From the NCBI RefSeq assembly GCF_900316895.1, contig NZ_ONER01000001.1:38363-102362 (forward strand): DNA of 64,000 nt, written 5' to 3'. The notes beneath the pieces were generated by a model, which saw nothing but the letters and a program-made list of their open reading frames with translations, had not been told where the DNA came from and ran no database searches. A program made the position numbers and the translations under genes. This DNA comes from an uncultured Methanobrevibacter sp. (lineage in GTDB: Archaea; Methanobacteriota; Methanobacteria; Methanobacteriales; Methanobacteriaceae). Shown one piece after another: positions 19,114 through 29,600 of this stretch. Numbering within the stretch: the stretch's first letter is position 1; the number at the start of each line of letters is the position of its first letter.

Positions 19114-20154
19114 ATGAATAATAATAAACGAATCGAGTATATTAGTTTAGCAAGTGTTTTATCTGCAATAGCAGTTGTTTATCTTCATGCAAATAGCTGT
19201 TTTTGGCAGTTCTCAACCGCAAGATATTGGATTACAGCAAATTTTATTGAATCAACATTTTATTTCGCAGTACCTATCTTTTTTATGATTTCAGGTGCAA
19301 TGCTTATTGATTACAATAAACGTTACAGTTTAAAAGAATATTTCTCTAAAAGAATAACAAAAACTTTAATTCCATTTATTATTTGGAGTTTAATTGGTTT
19401 GTTAATTCAAGTTTATTATATGCATACAATAAAAATAAGCTCAATTGATTTGACTTATATTATTAATGGATTGCTTAATGGTAGCTTAGTGCAGGTTTAT
19501 TGGTTCTTTATTCCGTTATTCTGCATATATTTATCAATTCCAGTATTTGCCGCTATCCCTGATGATAAAAAAAAGGACATTCTCACCTATGTTTGCAGTT
19601 TAACATTTATTCTAAATATACTAATTCCGTTTTTAATTTCAGTATTCAATTTAAAAATAAACTATACTATTTCCATTGCTGTGGGAGGAGGAAGTTTATT
19701 CTTTGCATTAACCGGATATTTATTACATAAATACGAAATATCAAAAAAATATAGAATAATTTTATACATACTGGCAATTATGGGATTTTTAATGCATTTT
19801 TTAGGCACATATTATTTATCCACATCTGCTGGAGAAGTTATTAAAACATATAAAGGATTTACAAATATTCCTTCAGTTTTATATTCACTAGGAATTTTTG
19901 TTTTCATAAAATACGACATTATCAAGTTAATGAAATTTAACATTATTAAAAAAATTGTTGGATTTTTAGATTTTTATACCTTCGGAATATACTTAATTCA
20001 CTGGTACTTACTACAATTTCTAATTAGAACCTTTAATATTAACAATACCTCAATTATTTATAGGCTCTTTGCACCACTAATAGTTCTTGTGCTTTCAGTG
20101 ATAATTATTTATTTAATTCGCAAAATTCCAATTATTAAAAAAATAGTGCCGTGA
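19114..20154 (+). CDS. Acyltransferase 3 family membrane protein
   Basis: 346 residues, about ten membrane segments. The N-terminus EYISLASVLSAIAVVYLH fits the Acyl_transf_3 family and keeps the catalytic-type His25. The Arg usually found eleven residues earlier is Val14, so activity or acceptor may differ from the other two copies in this window. FFMISGAMLIDY and SKRITKTLIPFIIW are typical. It probably O-acylates surface glycan. AAAGGTT is well placed before the ATG. It is the only plus-strand gene in the first 54 kb, flanked by minus-strand glycan genes. Confidence 0.85.
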   Translation: MNNNKRIEYISLASVLSAIAVVYLHANSCFWQFSTARYWITANFIESTFYFAVPIFFMISGAMLIDYNKRYSLKEYFSKRITKTLIPFIIWSLIGLLIQVYYMHTIKISSIDLTYIINGLLNGSLVQVYWFFIPLFCIYLSIPVFAAIPDDKKKDILTYVCSLTFILNILIPFLISVFNLKINYTISIAVGGGSLFFALTGYLLHKYEISKKYRIILYILAIMGFLMHFLGTYYLSTSAGEVIKTYKGFTNIPSVLYSLGIFVFIKYDIIKLMKFNIIKKIVGFLDFYTFGIYLIHWYLLQFLIRTFNINNTSIIYRLFAPLIVLVLSVIIIYLIRKIPIIKKIVP

Positions 20155-20225
20155 GGATTAAAACGATAAGAAAAAACTGATTGATCATTATATGCCGATT
20201 TCAATTGTATAATTAATCATGCGTA

Positions 20226-21548
20226 TTAACAACCAATCTGGAACAATTCGAATCCTTTTTCCAGTATTTTTTTATCGTAAATATTCCTTCCATCAAATAT
20301 AACCTTTTCATTTAACTTTTCTGAAAGTAAATCAAAGTCGGGATTTCTGAATTCCTTCCATTCTGTTATCAAAATCAATCCGTCACATTCTTCAGTAGCC
20401 AAATATCTACTTTTTACAAACTCAATTGAACCCAGATATTTTTCATCAATTGTTCTTTTGAACTCTTCGATTGCTTCAGGATCATATGCCTTAATTTTTG
20501 CACCTTTGTCAATAAGTGATGTAATTACTGTAAGTGATGTAGCTTCACGAACATCATCAGTGCCTGGTTTGAAGGAAAGTCCCCAAATTCCAAAAGTTCG
20601 TCCATTTAAATCATTGCCGAACCTGTCGACTACCTTGTTTACAAGAACCATCTTTTGATTTGCATTGACCTTTTCCACATTGGACAATATCATCGGTTCA
20701 TAGCCTGCACTTTGGGCAGTATTTATCAATGCCTGGACATCCTTAGGAAAACAGCTTCCCCCATAACCGCATCCGGCATATATGAAATCATAGCCTATAC
20801 GCTTATCCGAACCTATTCCCAAACGCACCTGCTGAACGTCAGCACCTGTCACTTCACAGATGTTAGCTATCTCATTCATGAAAGATATTTTGGTTGCAAG
20901 CATGGCATTTGCAACATACTTTGTCATTTCAGAGGATTTTATGTCCATCAAAACGAATCTGTCATGATTAAGAACAAATGATGAGTACAAATCCTTTAAT
21001 GTATCAAATACATCTTCACTTTCAGCACCAATGACAATGCGATCAGGATGCATGCAATCCTCAATTGCCCTTCCCTCTTTTAGAAATTCAGGATTTGATG
21101 CAATGTCGATTTTAACAGAAGAGCCGTTATCTTTTAAAATGCCTTCAATATGATTTTTTACTTTAAAACATGTTCCCACAGGAACTGTGGATTTTATAAC
21201 AACAAGTGAATCATGAGAAATGTTTTGGGCGATATCCGATGCTGCTGAGAAAATATAATCCAGATTTGCACTGCCATCCTCAGCCATTGGAGTTCCAACG
21301 GCAATGAAAATAATATCCGTATCGTCTAAGGCTTCTTTAAGTTTTGTTGTAAAAAACAAATCTCCTTTTTCTTGACCGTTTTTTACCATAGTACCTAAAT
21401 GTGGTTCGAAAATGGGCAAAATCCCTTTTTTTAAATTTCCAATTTTTTCTTCATCGATATCTACACAATATACCTTATTACCCATTTTTGAAAAACATGC
21501 TCCAGTTACAAGCCCAACATAGCCAGTTCCTATAACAGTAATGTTCAT
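20226..21548 (-). CDS. ugd: UDP-glucose 6-dehydrogenase
   Basis: A 440-residue cytoplasmic enzyme oxidising UDP-glucose to UDP-glucuronate with two NAD+. The Rossmann motif GTGYVGLVTGACF sits at 7-19, and NPEFLKEGRAIED lies mid-protein. The catalytic Cys is in GYGGSCFPKD, and the C-terminal domain has WGLSFKPGTDDVREAT. The length is normal for the family. The ATG at 21548 follows GGGTGG; a TTG twelve bases upstream would swallow that site and is rejected. It is the last gene of the unit starting at 26330, so it should supply uronic acid to the glycan made there. A related UDP-hexose dehydrogenase specificity is possible. Confidence 0.9.
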   Translation of the reverse strand: MNITVIGTGYVGLVTGACFSKMGNKVYCVDIDEEKIGNLKKGILPIFEPHLGTMVKNGQEKGDLFFTTKLKEALDDTDIIFIAVGTPMAEDGSANLDYIFSAASDIAQNISHDSLVVIKSTVPVGTCFKVKNHIEGILKDNGSSVKIDIASNPEFLKEGRAIEDCMHPDRIVIGAESEDVFDTLKDLYSSFVLNHDRFVLMDIKSSEMTKYVANAMLATKISFMNEIANICEVTGADVQQVRLGIGSDKRIGYDFIYAGCGYGGSCFPKDVQALINTAQSAGYEPMILSNVEKVNANQKMVLVNKVVDRFGNDLNGRTFGIWGLSFKPGTDDVREATSLTVITSLIDKGAKIKAYDPEAIEEFKRTIDEKYLGSIEFVKSRYLATEECDGLILITEWKEFRNPDFDLLSEKLNEKVIFDGRNIYDKKILEKGFELFQIGC

Positions 21549-21578
21549 AATACCACCCAATGTTAATATAAATTTAAA

Positions 21579-22574
21579 TTATTTAATAATCTCATAAAAT
21601 TCATTAAGACAATCGTTATTGAATTGTTTGTAATCAATATCTAATGTATTTACTCCCTCATTCATAAAATCTTGCAATCCTTCTAAAATATTTTCATAAG
21701 AATTTCCAATTTTATACCCATTAAACCTGTCGATTATATCCATATCCCCTTCAGCAATACTCATTATCGGAATACCTAACATTTCTGATTCATAAATATA
21801 TTTTCGATAAAATCTATAATCCGGAGGCAAAACAAATAAATCGCAACATTTTAAAATTGGCAGAGGATTTGATAATTGTTTTATTAGAGTTACATTTTCC
21901 CAATTTTTCAACTTTGAGGTTAAATTTTGAATCTTATTAAACCATCCGAAGTCGCCAACTATAATCAATTGAACATCATCATAATCATCACATAATTTAT
22001 CAAATGCATTTAATAGATTTTCGGACCATTCTTTATTGTATATTGATTTATTTATTGAAATAATTTTCTTTCCAGGCCTGTTTAACACTCCCCTAATATA
22101 AGAAGAATCATGAGTATAAACCCTTGAATCTTTATCCAGTTTCAACATTTTACCAGATTCATATTCAATATTATCAAAATTAATTAGATTATGTGCAATT
22201 TTAATATTGTCTAAATCATTAAGTTCCTTTATAGGCTTAATCAGTTCCGAAGAAATCGCAACAACATTATCATAATTGCCATAGGCTTCTTTTAAAATAT
22301 TGTTGTTAAATTTATTGTTTTCTATTTCTTTAATAGGATCATTGTGAACCCATAAACTAGATTTTGCATCATTATTGCACAACATCAAAATTTCATTTTT
22401 AAAATAGCCATCATAATTTAAAACATAGTCAAATGAAAGATTATAAAATTGGCGTTTAAATTCCCTTTTAAAAAATTCGCGGATAGAATTATTGCACTCC
22501 TCCTCTGAATTCAGGAATTTATGATACTTGATTTTTTCAATATATGTAGGTTCATTTTTATTCACCATAGGCAT
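21579..22574 (-). pseudogene. GT4-like C-terminal half of a broken TagB/TagF-GT4 fusion gene
   Basis: 331 residues as read from the ATG at 22574, but the frame is open up to the TGA at 22608-22610 and continues the preceding gene in the same frame. It aligns along its whole length with the C-terminal half of the 796-residue protein at 23940-26330. Key GT4 positions are lost: GRFTPEKGF has become NKSIYNKEW, and YEGWSMVIMEA has become YRFYRKYIYES, so the ExxxxxxxE pair is gone. I infer a decaying or non-catalytic half-gene. Ugd follows 30 bases later. Confidence 0.7.
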
Positions 22575-22607
22575 TATCTGAATACCCTTAGGAAGAGAGT
22601 TTAAAAT

Positions 22608-23921
22608 TCATTCAGGATCCTTTTTAAATTTTTTTGACCATTGATGAAAAGTTAAAATGAAATTGTATCTGCTTACATCAACTTGTGACAATAATTGCCT
22701 TAATGAAAGTGTAATTTCATTATCAGATAAGTTTCCTATGAAAATTAAGACATTTGGTTTATTGTTCTTTTTGATTTCCTCATGACAGCAATTTTTATCT
22801 AAAAATATATGTTGACAAATATTTTTTGCGGAATCTGCACTATCATATGGAACATAATCATTTAACAATTCAGAATAATCCTCAAAATCAGAATTCAATT
22901 CAGAAATGAGCTCATCAATATTTTCCACATTTACAAACGGCAAATCTAAATCCTCAAGATAAGTGGAATAATCATTATCAAAACTGTTGAATAAAATAAT
23001 TTTTCGTTTAGAATTGATAAAATCAAGTAAGACGCTTGAAAAATCTGTAATGAATGCTTCAGCTAAACTGATTATGTCATAATCAGTATATTCTGATGGA
23101 AATGGTTTTATATGTTTCAATTTAGAAAAATCTATAACCTTTTTATTGTACCCATCCACTTTAAAGAATAAAACTTGATTATCATTTAATTTTTTATCAA
23201 TCTCTTCTAAATTCCTTTTAACATTTTTTACAAATTTTTTATGCACAGAACGATTTAAATAATGAGGCATATATACAAAAATCTGATTATCTTCAATGTT
23301 TAACTTGGATTTCAAATTAGAATTATCCTTAAAAAATGAAATGTTTCTGGGACTGCCTTCCTTTATAATTTTCCCATCGTAAATCTCTTCAATTAATAAT
23401 GATTTCATTATTTTATCATATGAATAGTCATTCGAAAACAAAATATAATCAGACAATAAAAATAGACGCTGCAAAGACCCTATTTTTGAAGCCTTTTTGA
23501 TATCATCAATTCCCCATTTAATTAAGGGATTCTCATGATAAACATTAATAATTACTTGTCCATCACGTTTAGCATATCTAAACCTAATATTTCTATCTGT
23601 TATGATATATTTAGCATATTCACAAACATATGTGGCTTTAATATCATTAGTGATAATTTTATCAATTTTTAAATTATAGTTTTCTTGAAGTTTTTCAAGA
23701 TAATCAATGTTGCCTTTTTTAACATAAACATAAATTTTAAAATTTTTATATTGGTCTTTTGATAATTCTTCCATTATTCTAAATATATTACTTGATATGT
23801 ACTCGCCATTCATTGAATCGATGAAAATTAGATTATTATCTATTTTTTTATGATAATAAGGGTAATAAACATAAGAATTTAGATAATTTTTCTTATACTT
23901 TTTTATTTTTTTAAATTTCAT
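22608..23921 (-). pseudogene. TagB/TagF-like N-terminal half of the broken fusion gene
   Basis: 437 residues, paralogous to the first half of the protein at 23940-26330. It ends at an in-frame TGA where that protein continues. The Glyphos_transf signature WHGTPLKLMG is replaced by YHENPLIKWG, while ITDFSSVLLDF near the C-terminus is kept. A glycerophosphotransferase role is therefore doubtful. The ATG at 23921 has GGAGAT upstream; the ATG at 23933 overlaps that site. It lies 18 bases after the intact paralogue. Tandem duplication followed by decay is the simplest reading. Confidence 0.7.
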
Positions 23922-23939
23922 ATGTATCTCCATAAAAAA

Positions 23940-26330
23940 TTAATTTAATATATCCTTGAATTCCTGAATAGCATTTTGATTATATAATTCATAATCAACA
24001 TCCAAGGTTTTAACATTACCTTCCATAAATTCATAAAAACCTTGCAATATTCCTTCTTCAGAGTCATCTACCATAAATCCGTCGAATTTTCTTATCCATT
24101 GGACGCCTGTGACATCTGTAGAAATTACAGGCACATTTAATATATCAGCTTCCATAATCACCATTGACCAGCCCTCATAAAGTGAAGATGAAATATATAA
24201 ATCACATCTTTTTAAAATAGGCATAGGATTTGAAATAGATTTAATAATAGTTACATTCTTCCAACAGGGCAAATCTTTTCTTAATTGTAAAAAATCCTCA
24301 TATTCAAAGCCTCTGCTTCCTATAAGTATTAATTGAGTATCCGGATAATCTTTATAAAATTTATTAAAAGCCATTATCAAACGTTTAAAACCTTTTTCCG
24401 GCGTGAAACGGCCAATGCTAATGAATTTTTTACCTGAACTGTTTAAAACATCATCCAATCCGCCGATATTATAGGTATCAATAATAGTTGTTCTATCTAA
24501 AGTTATATCTTTTTTTGATTTCTCGATGATTCCATGATAATTCGCTATATTATGAACAACACTTACATCAATTTTATTATTAGCAATTTGCTGTATAGAT
24601 TTAATTAAATCGGTTGAAACCGCAACAACATTATTATATTCATTATATGCTTCCCTTAAAACATATAATCTTTGATTATCTCTTGTTTTTGATTCTTGAA
24701 TCATGTCACTATGAACCCAAATGTAACTCTCACAATCCATATTTTTGTATAATAAGATTACATTTTCACCATAACCATCAAAATTGATAACCTTATCAAA
24801 TGAAATTCCTGGATACAATCGTTTTATCTCCCGTTTGAACATTTTATCTAATATCTTAGGATATTCAACTTCCATATCTAATCTATTATTTTCCATATAG
24901 TCATCATAAGCTTTTTGCTCATTATCTGTCAAGTTAATTGGAGATCTGATTGGTAAAAACTTAACTTCCTTGGAAAACACGCTCAATGCTTCTTCATGAT
25001 TATTAACAATATTCTTATCCCACTGCCTATACGCAATATAAATATTATAATTAGAAAAATCAATATTTGACAATAAACTTGTCAAGGAAGAGGTTACTCC
25101 ATTTTTAAATAATGCTCCCGCAAATATTAAAATATTAGGTTTATCATTTTCAATTACTCTTTCCTTACAAACCGGTTTTCCATTAAAAATATGATTACAT
25201 ATATTCATCACAGCATCAGGATTATCATATTGGCAGAATTTATTTATAAACTCCGAATCATCGTAGTTTTTACCCGAATTTAATTCATTTATTAAATCAT
25301 CAATGGTTTGGACCTTGGGGAAAGGTAAATCTGAAATAGGAATATATGTACCTCTGTAAGAGAGATAATCCTTTTCATCATAATTAAATAAGATTATTTT
25401 ACGTTTTGAATTTGCAAAATCAAAAAATACGCTTGAATAATCTGTGATTAAAACATCAGCCATATTCAAAACATCATAAATTTCATAACCTTCAGGAAAT
25501 TGACAAATATTTTTGAATTTTGAAAAATCGATTTGAGATTCGTCATATATATGAAGTTTTGCAAATAAAATCTGATTATTATTGAGTTTAGAATCTAATT
25601 CAAGCAGATAATCTTCAAGTATCCTTCCATAAGTCTCATCATAAGCATCATTTAAAACTCCGCGAAAAGTAGGCATATAAACAAATATTTCCTTATCCTG
25701 CAAACCTAACTTTGATTTAAGCCAAGCTTCCTTAAAAAAAACACTGTTTCTTGGATATCCTTCCAGCAGTATTTTTCCACCATATAACTTGTCAATCATA
25801 TATGATTTAAGCATTTTTTCCATCATATAATCATTAGGATACAACAAATAATCAGTAGATAAAAAAGGATGTTGAATATGTCCGATTTTGTGCTGTTCGG
25901 CTACATTATCAAATCCCATAAGTTTTAAAGGTGTTCCGTGCCAGGTATTAACAAATATCTGATCATCACGTTTCACATATTTATACCTAATTCCGGAATC
26001 AGTAAAAATATATTTAGCCTTTTCCATTATTTTAGTAGCTTCATCTTCTGAAGTTATAATCTTATCAATTTTTAAATTATAATTTTTCTTTAAAGCATTA
26101 ATTTTTTTAACAATTTCAGGTTTAGCATGAACATATATCTTGAAATTGCCATAATTTCCTGTTGATAACTCTTCTACGATTTTAAAAATATTACCTGTGA
26201 AATCATGACCTTCCCTAGATTCCAAATAAACCAGATTTTCATCAATTTTCTTGTAATAATTTGAATAAATTGACGAATTGGAAATACTATTAAAATTTTT
26301 CTTTTCCTTTTTATTTTGGTTAAAAAACAT
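23940..26330 (-). CDS. TagB/TagF glycerophosphotransferase-GT4 glycosyltransferase fusion
   Basis: 796 residues. Residues about 20-380 form a Glyphos_transf domain (IFVNTWHGTPLKLMG, LLEGYPRN, VLITDYSSVFFDFANS). About 400-796 form a GT4 domain (FISIGRFTPEKGFKRLI, LYISSSLYEGWSMVIMEA with both Glu). The first should add polyol phosphate from a CDP donor and the second a sugar from a nucleotide donor, so one chain could build a glycosylated polyol-phosphate repeat. AGGT precedes the ATG. It heads the unit 26330 to 20226. The partial gene at 1-502 is a paralogue. Confidence 0.87.
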   Translation of the reverse strand: MFFNQNKKEKKNFNSISNSSIYSNYYKKIDENLVYLESREGHDFTGNIFKIVEELSTGNYGNFKIYVHAKPEIVKKINALKKNYNLKIDKIITSEDEATKIMEKAKYIFTDSGIRYKYVKRDDQIFVNTWHGTPLKLMGFDNVAEQHKIGHIQHPFLSTDYLLYPNDYMMEKMLKSYMIDKLYGGKILLEGYPRNSVFFKEAWLKSKLGLQDKEIFVYMPTFRGVLNDAYDETYGRILEDYLLELDSKLNNNQILFAKLHIYDESQIDFSKFKNICQFPEGYEIYDVLNMADVLITDYSSVFFDFANSKRKIILFNYDEKDYLSYRGTYIPISDLPFPKVQTIDDLINELNSGKNYDDSEFINKFCQYDNPDAVMNICNHIFNGKPVCKERVIENDKPNILIFAGALFKNGVTSSLTSLLSNIDFSNYNIYIAYRQWDKNIVNNHEEALSVFSKEVKFLPIRSPINLTDNEQKAYDDYMENNRLDMEVEYPKILDKMFKREIKRLYPGISFDKVINFDGYGENVILLYKNMDCESYIWVHSDMIQESKTRDNQRLYVLREAYNEYNNVVAVSTDLIKSIQQIANNKIDVSVVHNIANYHGIIEKSKKDITLDRTTIIDTYNIGGLDDVLNSSGKKFISIGRFTPEKGFKRLIMAFNKFYKDYPDTQLILIGSRGFEYEDFLQLRKDLPCWKNVTIIKSISNPMPILKRCDLYISSSLYEGWSMVIMEADILNVPVISTDVTGVQWIRKFDGFMVDDSEEGILQGFYEFMEGNVKTLDVDYELYNQNAIQEFKDILN

Positions 26331-26642
26331 GAAAATACCTGTTTAACTATAATTTAAATATTTAAAAGTAAGGTAATATTACTTAATAATAATCAATGAA
26401 ATATTATCCTACTTTATTTTACTCATTTGATGTAAATTAATAATATATTAGTAAATTTTAATATATATCTATTATCTAATAAAGAGTAATTAACCATACC
26501 AAAATAATTTATTAAGTTTTTCAAAAAATAATTTAATCTTAATCAATATTATAATCCTAAATTAATTAATTTTGATTTTTCAGACCAATACGATTATTGG
26601 TTTTATGGCTACTCTGATATTGGCAATCGCTTTCAGATTCTA
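26331..26642. other. Intergenic region with hairpin and coding-like scrap
   Basis: Mostly AT-rich, holding the promoter of the 26330 unit. At 26566-26646 the plus strand has 26 open, protein-like codons (including IIGFMATLILAIAF) ending in TAA and opposite to the flanking genes. The richer G+C of this piece stands out. A 7-base-arm hairpin (26584-26590/26595-26601) lies within it. Confidence 0.35.
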
Positions 26643-29600
26643 TTAATCCCTAATCAATCTTGAAAATATTTTATCTGATATGTTGAATCGTGATTTTGAA
26701 CCCTTATTTTTAAGCATTACCTCATTGAATATTTTTTCAGAAGAATCGCCTGATTCATATTGGTTGAATTTTTGGCGGAATTTTTGCCTGATTGCCTTGT
26801 TTTCCTTTTCAATCTCATCAATATTGACAATAGCCTGCTCCAATTCCCTTGAGGAATATACCAATGGCCCCGGCCTGTTTTCTATAATGTCAATATAAAA
26901 TCCTCTGAGCTTTTCGCGATATTCCTTCAAATCATAAGTGAATAATATTATTGGCCTATCCAAATTAGCATAATCAAACATTACTGAAGAGTAATCGGTA
27001 ACCAGAATATCAGACACCAGATAGAGCTCCTCAATGGAATCATATCTTGACAGATCATATACAAAATCATCATTTACGGGTGCTGTCCAATCCTTAAATG
27101 ACAGGTGATGCAGTCTTAAAATCAGCACATACTCATCTGACAGGGATTTCTTCAATGACTTTAAATCCAGCATCAATTCAAATTTGTTTTTTTCTCTCCA
27201 TGTCGGAGCATATAAAATTATTTTTTTATCCAAAGGCAATCCTATTTTTGATTTTAATTCATTGATGTCATTCTCGTTATTTTTGGCATAAAGCATATCA
27301 GTTCTTGGATAGCCGTAATCCAAAAACTTTTTATTGAATCCGAAACATCTTGAGGACACATCAGATACATAATCGCTTTGAACAGTCAAGTAATCCCATC
27401 TGCCGCATTTTTTAATGAAGTCCTCTTCCTGTTTTTTTGTTTTAAAGTCGCCCGGAACATCGATTCCCAGCGTTTTTAATGGGGTTCCATGCATTGTCTG
27501 AATTTCAACCTGACCTTCCCTTTTAACATAATGGTCTGCAAAGTTAACATTGTTGACAAAGAATTTTGAAGTTGCCAGATAATAGAAATATTTTAAAGAA
27601 TCTCTCCTTACTCTGATACCGTTTCCATTAATCGGAATATGCTCATCCTTCAATGACCATATGCATTCATATTCAGGATAGTTTTCATCAATATATTCGT
27701 AAAGGTATCTTGGATTGCAGGAATACTTTGTTCCCCACATTGACTCGAATATTATGCGCTTATTGTTAATCGGCAATCGTCTGAAGAATGAATATTCCTT
27801 TTGAGCAATTTTTTGTCTTTTTTCTTTTGTGTCTTCACGTGAAGACCATTTTCTAACTGATTTAAGCCTTAAAGTCCAAAAGCTACTACGATATACTGAA
27901 TAATCAAATGAATTATCCGAAAATGTGTTGTTGAACGATTCAAAGATGTGCAGAGGTGTTGAAAATGATACTCCCTCAAAGTTGTATTCAACCAGAATGT
28001 CAAAAAATCCATGATAGAGATTCCTTGTGATGTTTTCATCGCCAATATTTATCTCAAACATCAATTCATTATCATCCAACAGTTTTCCGTCATCAATATA
28101 ATATATGGAATGATTTTTATTATCCTTAAAGAAAAGCTTTGCTGAAATCAACCTGTCTCCAGCCACATTTGTGGAATGCAATCTGGTTTTGAATGTGACT
28201 GTGTTTGCATTCTCGGAAATCTCCACTATCTCGGTCAGGTCCTCATATTTTCTAATATCATAATGATAATCACCCAAAGTGTTTACAATACATGACCCAA
28301 AATCAGAGTTGAAAAGCAGGAACCTTTTCCACTTATGAACCAAAGGCTCTCCATTCTCATATCGGATTTGGCACTCTTTAAACAGAAGTTTATCTATTTC
28401 AACAGAATAAACCTGACTTTTCTCATCATAAGTGAAAGGCACCTTGTACTCCCTATTAAATTGGCTTTCATCATAACATGCAAGCACATCCCCATAGTAT
28501 TCAGGAGTATGGATGCATAATTTATTGTCTTCAGCAGTTATCTCTTCATAACGATGCCTGACAGGTGAGATATCAATAATCAAACATTTATTTAACTCGA
28601 ATTTTGTGCAGAAATAATTATCTCCACGCATAATGGCTTTCAAATCACTTCTGTTTCTGACATTCTGCTTTGAAAATCCTATGAAGATATTGTGCACAAT
28701 ATCATTTCTCTTTAAAGTCAGCAAAATCCTATTTTCACCAACCAAACTTTCATCATCCCTTATTTCAGAATAAGGAATATTGATCTTGAAACCTGAACTA
28801 TTGTAGGATAAATTGTTAAATGGAATATTGAATGCAGACATGTCATCTACTGTGATATTTTCAAAAGCAAGAGGCATCCTTTTATGGCTAGTGTCATTGA
28901 CTAGCTGAAATGACATTTCCTGGTCATTGAAATCTTCAACACTTAACCCTGGAATGAAAGCGAAACCCTTAATCTCCAATCCTTTCTTTTTAAAGGACAC
29001 GTCCAAAAGACTATCAACAGGTTTCATTTCTTTTATGTAGTTGTCAACAGCCAAATATCCTGTATCGGAAATTTTCTTATCGCAATCCACAACCATATGG
29101 GAATCCTTCAGATATACATTAGATGACTCCAATTCCTCAAACTCAAAATTTAACAGCTCAATGAATCGTGAATAATCATTATTCATTAGATATTCATATT
29201 TTAATTTTGTAATTTCATCCAAATAGACCAAATTGGTCAAATCCATATTATTTTCAATGAAATCCTGGAGGATAGCTATTATTTCGCCGGAGTCCTCTTT
29301 AGAAACAGATATTAATTTATCAATAAAAATCATTAAGTCTACTTTAAGCCATTTCAAGTCCTTTGCTAAAATTAGCTTCTCATCGGAAACATTTTCATCG
29401 AAAAATTCGTCCACCAATCCCATTACATGAAGCCTGTCATTTAAATTTTTGATATCTGAAGCAGTTTGGGTGATTGACTTTGATATTCCTCCCCTGACTC
29501 TCCATAAATAACAGTTTTCATAGACTACTGAAACGTTATTGGCCAGATAATGCATAGGTATGGTTATTGGAATGTCCTCATAAAGAATTCCTTCAGGAAA

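Noticed and set aside
20655..20981. 108-codon frame opposite ugd
   Set aside because: The ugd catalytic motif lies in the same DNA and the opposite frame has no start signals.
22608..22610. TGA as a selenocysteine codon
   Set aside because: No selenoprotein family fits, the paralogue has no Cys at this place, and I see no supporting RNA element.
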